Part shown: positions 26,973 to 36,028 of the stretch, one piece after another
How the letters are laid out: every line of letters begins with the position of its first letter
How positions within the stretch are numbered: the stretch's first letter is position 1
Assembly (NCBI RefSeq): GCF_014204515.1
Contig: NZ_JACHLI010000014.1
Span: 1-64,000 of the forward strand
DNA from: Pseudomonas nitroreducens
Lineage (GTDB): Bacteria; Pseudomonadota; Gammaproteobacteria; Pseudomonadales; Pseudomonadaceae
Direction: 5' to 3'
Length of the DNA stretch: 64,000 nt
Program-made: the position numbers and the translations under genes
Notes under the pieces: model-generated
The model's database searches: none
Seen by the model: only the letters and a program-made list of their open reading frames with translations
Told to the model about the DNA's origin: nothing

Positions 26973-29207
26973 ATGTCGTCCCGTCCGCTGCCGTTCCTTC
27001 CGCCCTTCCTGCTGCTGTCCAGCTGCCTGCTGTCCTTCGCCGTGCAGGCCGCCAGTGCCGATTCCGAGCCTGTCGAATTCGACAGCGAGACCATCGTCGC
27101 CACCGCCGCGGAGGAAGCCAAGCAGATGCCGGGCGTGTCCATCATCACCGCCGAGGACATCAAGAAACGCCCGCCGGCCAGCGACCTGTCGCAGATCATC
27201 CGCACCATGCCGGGCGTCAACCTGACCGGCAACTCCACCAGCGGCCAGCGCGGCAACAACCGCCAGATCGACATCCGCGGCATGGGCCCGGAGAACACCC
27301 TGATCCTGGTGGACGGCAAGCCGGTCGCCAGCCGCAACGCCGTGCGCTACGGCTGGCGTGGCGAACGCGATTCGCGCGGCGACACCAACTGGGTACCGGC
27401 CGACCAGGTGGAACGCATCGAAGTGCTGCGCGGCCCGGCAGCGGCGCGCTATGGCAACGGCGCGGCAGGCGGCGTGGTGAACATCATCACCAAGCAGGCC
27501 GGCAAGGAAACCCACGGCGACGTCACCGTCTACAGCAACTTCCCGCAGCACAGCGACGAAGGCGCCACCCAGCGCATGACCTTCGGCCTCAACGGCCCGC
27601 TGACCGACAGCCTGAGCTACCGCATCTACGGCAACGTCGCCAAGACCGACTCGGACGACTGGGACATCAACCAGGGCCACGAGTCCAACCGTACCGGCAA
27701 CCAGGTCGGCACCCTTCCCGCCGGCCGCGAAGGCGTGCGCAACAAGGACGTCAACGGCCTGCTCAGCTGGCACCTGACGCCCGAGCAGACGCTGGACTTC
27801 GAGGCCGGTTTCAGCCGCCAGGGCAACATCTACACCGGCGATACGCAGAACACCAACAGCAACGCCAACGTGAAGTCCATGCTCGGTCACGAGACCAATC
27901 GCATGTACCGCGAGAACTACTCGATCACCCATCGCGGCGACTGGGACTTCGGCAGCTCCATGGCCTACCTGCAGTACGAGAAGACCCGCAACAGCCGCAT
28001 CAACGAAGGCCTGGCCGGCGGCACCGAGGGCATCTTCAGCAACACCGACTTCTACACCGCGACCTTGCGCGACCTGACCGCCCACGGCGAGCTGAACCTG
28101 CCGCTGCACGCCTGGCGCGACCAGACCCTGACCCTGGGCAGCGAGTGGGTGCAGCAGAAGCTCGACGACCCCAGCGCCAACACCCAGACCACCAGCGAAG
28201 GCGGCTCGGTGCCGGGCCTGACCAGCAGCAACCGCGACACCAGCTCGCAGGCGCAGATCTTGTCGCTGTTCGCCGAGGACAACATCGAGCTGCTGCCCGG
28301 CACGATGCTCACGCCGGGCCTGCGCTGGGACCACCACAGCATCGTCGGCGACAACTTCAGCCCGTCGCTGAACCTGTCCCACGCGCTGACCGACAGCGTC
28401 ACCCTGAAGGCCGGCATCGCCCGCGCCTACAAGGCGCCGAACCTGTACCAGCTGAACTCCGACTACCTGCTCTACAGCCGCGGCCAGGGCTGCTACGGCC
28501 AGACCACCAGCTGCTACCTGCAGGGCAACGAGGACCTCAAGGCGGAAACCAGCGTCAACAAGGAGCTGGGCATCGAGTTCAACCGCGACGGTCTGATCGC
28601 CGGCCTGACCTACTTCCGCAATGACTACAAGAACAAGATCGAGTCGGGCCTGTCGCCCATCGATGAAGCCAGCGGCGGCACCGGCAGCTACGCCAACGCG
28701 TCGATCTACCAGTGGGAGAACGTGCCCAAGGCGCTGGTCGAGGGCCTGGAAGGCACCCTGACCATCCCGCTGAACGAACAGCTGAAGTGGAGCAACAACT
28801 TCACCTACATGCTGCAGTCCAAGAACAAGGAAACCGGCGACGTGCTCTCGGTAACGCCGAAGTACACCCTCAACTCCATGCTCGACTGGCAGGCGACCGA
28901 CGCCCTCTCGCTGCAGGCCAGCGTCGCCTGGTACGGCAAGCAGAAGCCGAAGAAGTACGACTACCACGGCGACCGCGTCACCGGCAGCGCCAACAACCAG
29001 CTCTCGCCCTACGCCATCGCCGGCTTGAGCGGCACCTATGTGTTCACCAAGAACCTGAGCTTCACCGCAGGCGTCGACAACGTCTTCGACAAGCGCCTGT
29101 TCCGCGAGGGCAACGCCCAGGGCGTGGCGAACATCGAGGGCGCCGGTGCCGCGACCTACAACGAACCGGGCCGCACGCTGTACACCAGCCTCACCGCGTC
29201 CTTCTGA
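26973..29207 (+). CDS. pfeA: Ferric-enterobactin TonB-dependent receptor PfeA
   Basis: 744 residues. Signal peptide of about 28 residues (LLSSCLLSFAVQA), a TonB-box-like ETIVATA near mature residue 15, plug domain (PGVSIITAEDIKKRPPASDL, IDIRGMGPENTLILVDGKPV and VERIEVLRGPAAARYGNGAA), and a 22-strand barrel ending in an aromatic C-terminus (YTSLTASF). The plug segment DIKKRPPASDLSQIIRTMPG and NTLILVDGKPV(A/T)SRN are characteristic of FepA/PfeA. It imports ferric enterobactin across the outer membrane. It follows pfeRS and precedes the esterase gene. Confidence 0.93.
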   Translation: MSSRPLPFLPPFLLLSSCLLSFAVQAASADSEPVEFDSETIVATAAEEAKQMPGVSIITAEDIKKRPPASDLSQIIRTMPGVNLTGNSTSGQRGNNRQIDIRGMGPENTLILVDGKPVASRNAVRYGWRGERDSRGDTNWVPADQVERIEVLRGPAAARYGNGAAGGVVNIITKQAGKETHGDVTVYSNFPQHSDEGATQRMTFGLNGPLTDSLSYRIYGNVAKTDSDDWDINQGHESNRTGNQVGTLPAGREGVRNKDVNGLLSWHLTPEQTLDFEAGFSRQGNIYTGDTQNTNSNANVKSMLGHETNRMYRENYSITHRGDWDFGSSMAYLQYEKTRNSRINEGLAGGTEGIFSNTDFYTATLRDLTAHGELNLPLHAWRDQTLTLGSEWVQQKLDDPSANTQTTSEGGSVPGLTSSNRDTSSQAQILSLFAEDNIELLPGTMLTPGLRWDHHSIVGDNFSPSLNLSHALTDSVTLKAGIARAYKAPNLYQLNSDYLLYSRGQGCYGQTTSCYLQGNEDLKAETSVNKELGIEFNRDGLIAGLTYFRNDYKNKIESGLSPIDEASGGTGSYANASIYQWENVPKALVEGLEGTLTIPLNEQLKWSNNFTYMLQSKNKETGDVLSVTPKYTLNSMLDWQATDALSLQASVAWYGKQKPKKYDYHGDRVTGSANNQLSPYAIAGLSGTYVFTKNLSFTAGVDNVFDKRLFREGNAQGVANIEGAGAATYNEPGRTLYTSLTASF

Positions 29208-29230
29208 TTCGTAGAACGAGAAAAAGCCTG

Positions 29231-30124
29231 ATGATATCTCGCCTCCTCGCCCTGGCACTGGCATTCGCCGTGCCGGGGCTGGCAGCGCACGCCGCGCCTG
29301 CCCCCGACCAGAAAATGGATACCCACCTGCTGCAACGCAGCGACCTGGCCTACCGCTTCAGCGAGCTGAAACTGGACTCCGCCGACGGACAGCGTCACTA
29401 CCAGCTGTGGATCGCCCGCCCCAATCGCCCCGCCCCCGCCGCCGGCTACTCAGTGGTGTGGATGCTCGACGGCAACGCCGCCATTGGTGCCCTCGATGAA
29501 AAGCTGCTGGCCGAGCTGAACGACGGCAAGGCGCCGCTGCTGGTCGCCGTCGGCTACCAGACGCCCCTGCGCATCGACCGCAGCGGTCGCACCCGCGACT
29601 ACACCCCGCCACGCCCGCAGCTCGCCGAGCAGAAGGACCCGCTCACCGGCGACCCCAGCGGCGGCGCCGACGCCTTCCTCGACCTGATGCGCGACCAGAT
29701 GCTGCCAGCCGTGGCCGCCCAGGCGCCCATCGACCGCTCGCAGCAGACCCTCTGGGGCCACTCCTACGGCGGCCTGCTGGCGCTTCACGCGCTGCTCACC
29801 CGACCGCAGCAGTTCAGCTTCTACGCTCCGGCGAGCCCTTCGCTTTGGTGGGGCGACGGCGCCATCCTCAAGGAGCAGGACGGCTTCGCCCAGCGCCTGG
29901 CCGGGCACTCCGTGCAACTGCTGTTGATGCGTGGCGGCCAGGAGCCCTTCAGGCCCCGCGAAGACATCACCCCCAGCGCGCCTCGCGCGGCGCAGCAACT
30001 GGTGGAAGACCTCGGTCGCGTACCCGGTGTGACGGCGCAGTTCCATGCCTTCGACGGCATGAGCCATGGGCAGACGCTGGAGGCTTCGTTGAAGTATCTG
30101 TTGCGGGTGAGGTTCGTGGAGTGA
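29231..30124 (+). CDS. pfeE: Periplasmic ferric-enterobactin esterase PfeE
   Basis: 297 residues. Signal peptide MISRLLALALAFAVPG...AHA, then an alpha/beta-hydrolase of the esterase D/IroE type with nucleophile Ser178 in WGHSYGG and probable catalytic His279 in GMSHGQ. In P. aeruginosa PfeE hydrolyses the trilactone of ferric enterobactin in the periplasm after PfeA uptake. It begins 23 bp after pfeA, so the two are co-transcribed. The gene is followed by a large inverted repeat that likely ends the transcript. Confidence 0.9.
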   Translation: MISRLLALALAFAVPGLAAHAAPAPDQKMDTHLLQRSDLAYRFSELKLDSADGQRHYQLWIARPNRPAPAAGYSVVWMLDGNAAIGALDEKLLAELNDGKAPLLVAVGYQTPLRIDRSGRTRDYTPPRPQLAEQKDPLTGDPSGGADAFLDLMRDQMLPAVAAQAPIDRSQQTLWGHSYGGLLALHALLTRPQQFSFYAPASPSLWWGDGAILKEQDGFAQRLAGHSVQLLLMRGGQEPFRPREDITPSAPRAAQQLVEDLGRVPGVTAQFHAFDGMSHGQTLEASLKYLLRVRFVE

Positions 30125-30149
30125 CTGGATATTCCTGCGTTGGCTGAAT

Positions 30150-30265
30150 CCCCTCACCCCAGCCCTCTCCCAGAGGGAGAGGGAGCAGTCCGTGCCGGCT
30201 GACGCGGCGGCTTCATCCTGCTCCGAACGGTCCCCTCTCCCTCTGGGAGAGGGTTAGGGTGAGGG
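30150..30265. repeat. Long inverted repeat after pfeE (probable transcription end / repeat element)
   Basis: The left arm CCCTCACCCCAGCCCTCTCC and right arm GGAGAGGGTTAGGGTGAGGG are near-complementary, and each flanks the self-complementary core CTCCCAGAGGGAG or CTCCCTCTGGGAG. The family is common between genes in Pseudomonas and can form a strong RNA hairpin. Confidence 0.7.
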
Positions 30266-30290
30266 CTTGCCCAGCTCCGAAGTCCAACCT

Positions 30291-30382
30291 GTGGGAGCGA
30301 GGGGGACGCCTAGTCCTTGCTCGCGAACCCGCCCAGCACCCAAGCGGCCGGCGAACCGGTTCGCGAGCAAGCTCGCTCCTAC
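30291..30382. repeat. REPIN (paired REP elements, GTGGGAGCGA ... TCGCTCCTAC)
   Basis: Two REP-type arms in inverted orientation: a diverged left copy from GTGGGAGCGAGG through CCTTGCTCGCGAAC, and a good right copy GTTCGCGAGCAAGCTCGCTC then CTAC. The REPIN lies 14 bp from the stop of the convergent LysR gene. Confidence 0.75.
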
Positions 30383-30396
30383 AGCAATGCAAAGCC

Positions 30397-31290
30397 TCAA
30401 ACCGAGCCGGCAATCTGCTCACGCAACCACCGATGCGCCGGATCACGGTGCGAGCGTTCGTCCCACAGCATCGACATCTCATACCCCGGCACCTGCACCG
30501 GCGCCTCCACCACCCGCAGCGCCAGGTTATCCCGCACCAGCCGCGCCGGCACCATCGCCACCAGGTCGCTGCTGGCGATGGCCGAGATGACAAAGAGAAA
30601 GTGCGGCACCGACAACGCCACCCGCCGGCTCAAGCCTGCCGCCGCCAGCACCTCGTCGGTCACGCCGCTGAAACCACCGCCATCGGGCGACACCATCACA
30701 TGCTCCAGCTGGCAGAACTGCGCCAGGCTCGGCTTGCGCTTGAGCTTCGGGTGCCCGGCGCGGCCGGCCAGTACGTAGCGCTCGCTGAACAACGTGCGGC
30801 GGCGCATGCCCGGCGGGCTGCCCTCGGTGGTGTGGAAGGCCAGGTCGATCTCGCCCTGCTCCGCCTGCCGGGCGATACGTGGCGGCGACATTTCCACCAG
30901 TGCCAGGCGCGTGCCCGGCGCGCTGCCGCGGATAGCGCTCAAGGCCGGCAGCAGGACGGTGGACTCGCCGTAATCGGTGGCGGCGATGCGCCAGGTGTTG
31001 TCCGCCTGCGCCGGGTCGAAAGGTGCGGACGGCGCCACCGCCTGCTCCAGCGCTTCCAGGGCGACGCGCAACGGCTCGCGCAGGGACTCCGCCCGGGCCG
31101 TAGGGCGCATGCCGCGTGGGCCGGGCAGCAGCAGCGGGTCGTCGAAGATGTCGCGCAGCTTGGCCAGGTGCACGCTCACCGAGGGCTGGGAGAAACTCAG
31201 CCGCTCGGCCGCGCGGGTCACGTTGTGCTCGTCGAGCAGCACGTCCAGGGTCACCAGCAGATTGAGGTCGAGCCTGCGCAGATTATTCAT
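30397..31290 (-). CDS. LysR-family regulator, NodD/LinR-like branch
   Basis: 297 residues. N-terminal HTH LRRLDLNLLVTLDVLLDEHN then VTRAAERLSFSQPSVSVHLA, followed by a LysR effector domain. The opening DLNLLVTLDVLL and WRIAATDYGE at about residue 100 mark the NodD/LinR/PnbR-type branch, which often senses aromatic compounds or quinone-like stress. It is divergent from a quinone-reductase gene with 89 bp between, so that gene is the likely target. The gap contains ATACC repeats at 31295-31330. Confidence 0.85.
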   Translation of the reverse strand: MNNLRRLDLNLLVTLDVLLDEHNVTRAAERLSFSQPSVSVHLAKLRDIFDDPLLLPGPRGMRPTARAESLREPLRVALEALEQAVAPSAPFDPAQADNTWRIAATDYGESTVLLPALSAIRGSAPGTRLALVEMSPPRIARQAEQGEIDLAFHTTEGSPPGMRRRTLFSERYVLAGRAGHPKLKRKPSLAQFCQLEHVMVSPDGGGFSGVTDEVLAAAGLSRRVALSVPHFLFVISAIASSDLVAMVPARLVRDNLALRVVEAPVQVPGYEMSMLWDERSHRDPAHRWLREQIAGSV

Positions 31291-31379
31291 TCATATACCT
31301 GGGATACCGGATATTCATTTCAACTATACCTCGGCAACTCCCAGACTGCGCTCATCCCCTCCTCACCGGATGAACCGCC

Positions 31380-32156
31380 ATGAATGTACTGATCGTCTAC
31401 GCCCACCCCGAACCGCGCTCGCTGAATGGTTCGCTGAAGGATTTCGCCGTGCGCCGCCTGCAGGCCGCCGGTCATGAAGTACAGGTCTCCGACCTCTACG
31501 CGATGAACTGGAAAGCCACGCTGGACGCCTCTGACAGCCTCGACCGCGACACCGACGCGCGCTTCGACCCTTCGCAGGATTCCAAGCGCGCCTACGCCGC
31601 CGGCCGGCAAAGCCCGGACATCGCCGCCGAACAGGACAAGCTGCGCTGGGCCGACACGGTGATCCTGCAGTTCCCGCTGTGGTGGTTCACCATGCCGGCG
31701 ATCCTCAAGGGCTGGTTCGAACGGGTGTACGCCTACGGCTTCGCCTATGGCGTGGGCGAGCACTCCGATGCCCGCTGGGGCGACCGCTACGGCGAGGGCA
31801 ACCTGGCCGGCAAGCGCGCCATGCTGGTGGTCACCACCGGCGGCTGGGAATCGCACTACAGTGCCCGCGGCATCAACGGACCGATCGACGACCTGCTGTT
31901 CCCGATCCACCACGGTGTGCTGCATTACCCCGGTTTCGACGTCCTGCCGCCCTACCTCGTGTACCGCACCAGCCGTGTGGATGAGCAGCGCTACGCGCAG
32001 ATCGAACAGGAGCTGGGCGAACGCCTGGATACCCTGCAGACCACGGCGCCCATCCCCTTCCGCCGACAGAACGGCGGCGACTACGAGATCCCCGCGCTGA
32101 CCCTGCGCGAGGAGATCGAACCGCAGGTGAGCGGCTTCAAGGCCCACCTGAACTGA
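31380..32156 (+). CDS. NAD(P)H:quinone oxidoreductase, flavodoxin fold (NQO1/MdaB-like)
   Basis: 258 residues. FMN/FAD-binding flavodoxin-like fold: MNVLIVYAHPEPRSLNGSLK (phosphate-binding loop), TVILQFPLWWFTMPAILKGW and FERVYAYGFAYG are canonical for NQO1-type two-electron quinone reductases; VVTTGGWESHYSARGING completes the flavin site. It would reduce quinones or related electrophiles, avoiding semiquinone formation. The divergent LysR regulator suggests induction by such a compound. The C-terminal 50 residues extend beyond the minimal MdaB length, as in NQO1 proteins. Confidence 0.88.
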   Translation: MNVLIVYAHPEPRSLNGSLKDFAVRRLQAAGHEVQVSDLYAMNWKATLDASDSLDRDTDARFDPSQDSKRAYAAGRQSPDIAAEQDKLRWADTVILQFPLWWFTMPAILKGWFERVYAYGFAYGVGEHSDARWGDRYGEGNLAGKRAMLVVTTGGWESHYSARGINGPIDDLLFPIHHGVLHYPGFDVLPPYLVYRTSRVDEQRYAQIEQELGERLDTLQTTAPIPFRRQNGGDYEIPALTLREEIEPQVSGFKAHLN

Positions 32157-32202
32157 CAGACCAACGCCTGCTGCAAAGCGGTGCAGGAAACTTCAAGGGA
32201 AG

Positions 32203-32234
32203 GCTCTGGGGCGCGCATTTCCTGCCCCCAGAGC
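32203..32234. other. Hairpin after the quinone-reductase gene
   Basis: Perfect 9-bp inverted repeat GCTCTGGGG / CCCCAGAGC with a 14-nt loop, 46 bp after the reductase stop. No T-run follows, so an intrinsic terminator is only a possibility. Confidence 0.35.
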
Positions 32235-32277
32235 TCTGCCGGGGGCGCCCCGAAAGGGTGCGCAATGCACTCTCATA

Positions 32278-32320
32278 GAACTATTTAATTCAGTAAAATT
32301 AGTTATTGAACTATTTGATT
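32278..32320. promoter_or_regulatory. AT-rich promoter region with two 13-bp direct repeats before the transporter operon
   Basis: GAACTATTTAATT (32278-32290) and GAACTATTTGATT (32308-32320) agree at 12 of 13 positions and are exactly 30 bp apart, about three helical turns. The block is strikingly AT-rich compared with its surroundings and lies about 105 bp before the binding-protein gene. It is a plausible binding site for the RpiR regulator encoded in the operon. Confidence 0.45.
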
Positions 32321-32426
32321 TACAGGCTTACCCTCGGCGACAGATCCCCCAGACGGGATCGCCAGCTTCTTCAGAACAGGCCCTTTCAACAGCGGCCTCT
32401 TTACAACAAGAACGAGGGGAGCAGCA

Positions 32427-33212
32427 ATGAAAGCAAAGTGTGTAGCGGGATTCGCCCTGGCAGCCGCCTTCGCCGCCGGAGCCTCCAGCGCCTGGTCCGC
32501 TGACTGGACGGTGGGCGCCAACGTCGGCAACGTGCCCTGGGAATTCCAGGATGCCAAGGGCGACATCGTCGGCTTCGAGGTGGACGTGGTCCGCGAGGCC
32601 GCCAAGCGCGCCGGCAAGACCGTCGAGTTCGTCAACATCCCCTTCAATGGCCTGTTCAGCGCCGTGCAGTCGCAGCGCGCGGACCTGGCCATTTCCTCCA
32701 TCACCATCACTCCCAAGCGCCTGGAATCAGTGGGTTTCGCCCAGCCGTACTACGACAGCGACCAGTCCCTGTCGGTGCTCAAGTCCTCCCCGATCAAGAG
32801 CCTGGACGACCTCTCCGGCAAGGTGGTCGGCGTCGATACCGGCTCCACCGGCGACATGTGGGTCGGCCAGCACGGCGCGCAATACAAGATCGGTGACGTG
32901 TCGCGCTACGAAGGGCTGTCCCCGGCCATGCTCGACCTCGCCTCCGGGCGCATCGACGGCTACATCAGCGACATTCCCGCGGTGCTCTATTACATCAAGG
33001 ACAAGCCGCAGTACGCCGTGGTCGCGCACATCCCCACCGGCGAGCGCTACGCGATCATGCACGCGAAGAACTGGCCGGCCTCGGCGCAGCTCAACGACAT
33101 CATCAGCGCCATGAAACAGGACGGCTACATCGCCGGCCTGCACAAGAAGTGGTTCGGCGCCGACGCCAGCGCCGGCTCCAGCACCCTGGAAGTGGTCGAC
33201 GCGCCGCGCTGA
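32427..33212 (+). CDS. Amino-acid-type ABC transporter, periplasmic binding protein
   Basis: 261 residues. Signal peptide ending near SSAWSA, then the polar amino-acid binding-protein fold: VGANVGNVPWEFQDAKGDIV, GFEVDVVREAAKRAGK, the family pattern FNGLFSAVQSQRADLAIS, and GVDTGSTGDMW. It should capture a small amino acid or related compound for the permease and ATPase encoded next. AGGGGAG precedes the ATG. First gene of an eight-kilobase rightward cluster ending in a dihydropyrimidinase, so the ligand may be a ureide, hydantoin or carbamoyl amino acid rather than a standard amino acid (inference). Confidence 0.88.
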   Translation: MKAKCVAGFALAAAFAAGASSAWSADWTVGANVGNVPWEFQDAKGDIVGFEVDVVREAAKRAGKTVEFVNIPFNGLFSAVQSQRADLAISSITITPKRLESVGFAQPYYDSDQSLSVLKSSPIKSLDDLSGKVVGVDTGSTGDMWVGQHGAQYKIGDVSRYEGLSPAMLDLASGRIDGYISDIPAVLYYIKDKPQYAVVAHIPTGERYAIMHAKNWPASAQLNDIISAMKQDGYIAGLHKKWFGADASAGSSTLEVVDAPR

Positions 33213-33295
33213 AACCCTCCCTGCCATGCGGCGCCCCTGGCGGCGCCGCTTCGCTGAGGCCGCCTTGCTAAGGCCGCTTCTTTCAGGAAGCCCCG

Positions 33296-33973
33296 ATGGA
33301 ACTGCTACATACCTTCTTCAACTGGAGCGTCTTCGTCGACGCCCTGCCGGTGATGCTGCGCGGGCTTGGCGTGACCATCATGCTGGGTCTCGTCAGCATC
33401 GTGCTGGGCCTGGTCGGCGGGCTGGCACTGGCGATGGTCCGCCTGTACGCCCTGGCGCCCCTGCGCGCCCTGGCACGGGCCTACATCGATGTGCTGCGCT
33501 CGATCCCGCTGCTGGTATTGCTGGTGCTGATCTACTACGCGCTGCCGTTCATGGGCATTCGCCTGTCATCCTTCGCCGCGGCCACCGTGGCGCTGTCGAT
33601 GGTCTCCTGCGCCTATGCCGCGGAAATCTTCCGCTCCGGCATCGAGGCCATCCCGCGGGGCCAGTTCGAGGCCGCGGCCTCCCAGGGCATGGGTTTCTTC
33701 CACACCATGCGCGACGTGATCCTGCCGCAGGCCATGCGCATCGTCATGCCGCCGATGACCAGCAACTGCATCAACGTGATGAAGGACACCGCGCTGGCCT
33801 CGGTCGTGGCGATGCCCGACCTGCTCAAGCAGGCGACCCAGGCGCAGGCACTGGCGGCCAACCCGACGCCGCTGGTTGGCGCCGCCGCCATGTACCTGCT
33901 CCTGCTGCTGCCGATGGTGCAGCTGGTGAGCTGGATCGAGCAACGCAATCACAGCCGGAGCAAAGCCGCATGA
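33296..33973 (+). CDS. Amino-acid-type ABC transporter permease
   Basis: 225 residues with about five transmembrane helices and the HisM/GlnP signature: VLRSIPLLVLLVLIYYALP, then the EAA loop AAEIFRSGIEAIPRGQFEAA / ASQGMGFFHTMRDVILPQA. The family usually forms a homodimer or heterodimer; only one permease gene is present, so a homodimer is expected. AGGAAG lies before the ATG, and the stop overlaps the ATPase start as ATGA. Confidence 0.9.
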   Translation: MELLHTFFNWSVFVDALPVMLRGLGVTIMLGLVSIVLGLVGGLALAMVRLYALAPLRALARAYIDVLRSIPLLVLLVLIYYALPFMGIRLSSFAAATVALSMVSCAYAAEIFRSGIEAIPRGQFEAAASQGMGFFHTMRDVILPQAMRIVMPPMTSNCINVMKDTALASVVAMPDLLKQATQAQALAANPTPLVGAAAMYLLLLLPMVQLVSWIEQRNHSRSKAA

Positions 33974-34704
33974 AGCCGATCATCCAGGTCAAGCGCATGT
34001 CCAAGCACTACGGCGATTTCCAGGCGCTGCACGGCATCGATCTCGATGTGGTCGAGGGCGAGGTGGTCGTCATCCTCGGCCCCTCCGGTTCGGGCAAGTC
34101 GACCCTGATCCGCTGCATCAACCTGCTGGAGAACTACCAGCAGGGCGACATCCTGGTGGCCGGCGAGCGCGTCGAAAGCGGCCCGCGCCTGGCGCATATC
34201 CGCAGCGAAGTGGGCATGGTGTTCCAGGGCTTCAACCTCTATCCGCACCTGAGCGTGCTGGACAACGTGGCGCTGGCGCCGATCCGCGTGAGGAAGATGT
34301 CACGCCGCGACGCCCAGGCCCGCGCCCGGGTGTTGCTGGAAAAGGTCGGCATGGCCAGCCACGCGCACAAGCTGCCCGGCCAACTCTCCGGCGGCCAGCA
34401 GCAACGCGTGGCGATTGCCCGCACCATGGCGATGGAGCCCAAGGTCATCCTTTTCGACGAACCCACCTCCGCGCTCGACCCGGAGATGGTCGGCGAGGTG
34501 CTCGACGTCATGCAGGCCCTGGCCCGCACCGGCGTGACCATGATCGTGGTCACCCACGAGATGGGCTTCGCCCGGCGCGTGGCCGATCGGGTGATCTTCA
34601 TGGAGAGCGGACGCATCGTCGAAGAAAGCCAACCCGAGGCCTTCTTCACCCAACCCCGTGAAGCGCGCACCCAGGCCTTCCTGCAGGCCATCCTGCATCA
34701 CTGA
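33970..34704 (+). CDS. Amino-acid-type ABC transporter ATP-binding protein
   Basis: 244 residues. Walker A GPSGSGKST, Q-loop GMVFQGFNLYPHLSVLDN, signature QLSGGQQQRVAIARTMA, Walker B VILFDEPTSALDPEM and switch VTHEMGFARRVADRVIFM, all typical of the GlnQ/HisP class. It powers the importer made with the two preceding gene products. A TTG-start PLP-enzyme gene follows after 28 bp. Confidence 0.92.
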   Translation: MKPIIQVKRMSKHYGDFQALHGIDLDVVEGEVVVILGPSGSGKSTLIRCINLLENYQQGDILVAGERVESGPRLAHIRSEVGMVFQGFNLYPHLSVLDNVALAPIRVRKMSRRDAQARARVLLEKVGMASHAHKLPGQLSGGQQQRVAIARTMAMEPKVILFDEPTSALDPEMVGEVLDVMQALARTGVTMIVVTHEMGFARRVADRVIFMESGRIVEESQPEAFFTQPREARTQAFLQAILHH

Positions 34705-34732
34705 ATAATGCTCACCGAATAGGAGCACTGCC

Positions 34733-35998
34733 TTGAACCTGCCCCTTGCCTCCCGCCATGGCGCACTCGACATGGATTACGTGCGCGCCCAGTTCCCCAT
34801 GCTGGCCGACGGCTTCGCCTACCTCGACAACGCCGGTGGTTCGGCGGTGCTGGGTCGCGTGGCCGATCGGGTGCGCGACTACCTGCTCAACCACAGCGTG
34901 CAGCTGGGCGCCTCCTACGGCGGCTCGGTGGATGCCGGCGCGCTGGTGCTGCAGGCCCGCCAGGCCATCGCCCAGCTGATCAACGCCCGCCACCACGAAG
35001 AAGTGATCATGGGCGGCTCCACCACCCATCTGCTGCAGACGCTCTGCCGCGCCCTGGCGCCGAGCATCGGGCCCGGCGACGAAATCATCGTCACCAACAG
35101 CGACCACGAAGCCAACATCGGCCCCTGGGTGCGCCTGGCCGAAGAACGCGGCGCCACGCTGAAGTTCTGGGAAGTCGACCGCGACAGCCGTGAGCTGGAG
35201 CTGGCCGACCTGGACCAGTTGCTCAGCCCGCGCACCCGCTACGTCAGCATGACCCACGCCTCCAACATCCTCGGCAGCGTCAACCCGGTGGCCGAGGTGG
35301 CGCGGCGCGTCCATGCGGTCGGCGGCAAGCTGTGCGTGGATGCCGTCGCCTATGCGCCGCACCGTCTGGTGGACGTCCAGGCCAGCGCTGCCGACTATTA
35401 CGTGTTCAGCTTCTACAAGGTCTTCGGCCCGCACTTCGCCGTGCTCTGGGGCCAGCGCGAGGCGCTGCTGGAACTGCCGAGCCTGAACCACTTCTTCATC
35501 GGCCGCGAGGTGCTGCCCTACAAGCTGCAACCCGGCAACCTCAACTACGAGCTGTCCCATGGCTGCGTCGGCATCAACGACTACCTGCTGGACATCGGCA
35601 CCCGCCTGGGCGCCCAGGGCCAGCCGCGGCAGGTGATGCAGGCCGCCTTCGACGCCTTCGAGCAGCAGGAAGACCGGGTGGCCGAGCGGCTGCTGCAGTT
35701 CCTCCGCGACAAGCCCGGTGTGCGTATCATTGGCCGGGCGCAGGTGAAGGATCGCGCCCGTGTGCCTACCATCAGCTTCGTCGCCGACGGCCTGCAGTCG
35801 GAGAGCGTGGTGCGGGCCATGGACGAGCAGCGCATCGGCATCCGCTTCGGCGACTTCTACGCCAGGCGCCTGATCGAACACCTCGGCCTGGCGCAACAGG
35901 GCGGCGTGGTGAGGGTATCCATCGCCCACTACAACACACTCGAAGAGATCGACCGGCTGGTCGAACACCTCGACGGCACGCTCGATCGCCTGCGCTGA
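34733..35998 (+). CDS. Class V aminotransferase-fold PLP enzyme, cysteine-desulfurase-like but lacking the catalytic Cys
   Basis: 421 residues. PLP lysine is Lys229 in VFSFYKVFGPH; Asp203 (CVDAVAYAPH) binds the pyridine nitrogen; SDHEANIGPW at 123-132 stacks on the ring. True group II desulfurases carry a Cys in a RxGxxCA loop near residue 370; here the loop reads IRFGDFYARR, so no desulfurase Cys is present. The protein belongs to the desulfurase-like (VC1184-type) subfamily of unknown reaction, possibly a lyase, epimerase or aminotransferase acting on the transported substrate. TTG at 34733 is supported by AGGAG at 34721-34725; the next ATG is at 34772. Confidence 0.8.
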   Translation: MNLPLASRHGALDMDYVRAQFPMLADGFAYLDNAGGSAVLGRVADRVRDYLLNHSVQLGASYGGSVDAGALVLQARQAIAQLINARHHEEVIMGGSTTHLLQTLCRALAPSIGPGDEIIVTNSDHEANIGPWVRLAEERGATLKFWEVDRDSRELELADLDQLLSPRTRYVSMTHASNILGSVNPVAEVARRVHAVGGKLCVDAVAYAPHRLVDVQASAADYYVFSFYKVFGPHFAVLWGQREALLELPSLNHFFIGREVLPYKLQPGNLNYELSHGCVGINDYLLDIGTRLGAQGQPRQVMQAAFDAFEQQEDRVAERLLQFLRDKPGVRIIGRAQVKDRARVPTISFVADGLQSESVVRAMDEQRIGIRFGDFYARRLIEHLGLAQQGGVVRVSIAHYNTLEEIDRLVEHLDGTLDRLR

Positions 35999-36028
35999 TC
36001 GAAGCTCCCCAACCTGACCGAGCCTCTT

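Noticed and set aside
26967..29264. A 765-codon open frame antisense to pfeA
   Set aside because: Same high-GC shadow effect; no ribosome-binding site or recognisable domain, and pfeA is certain.
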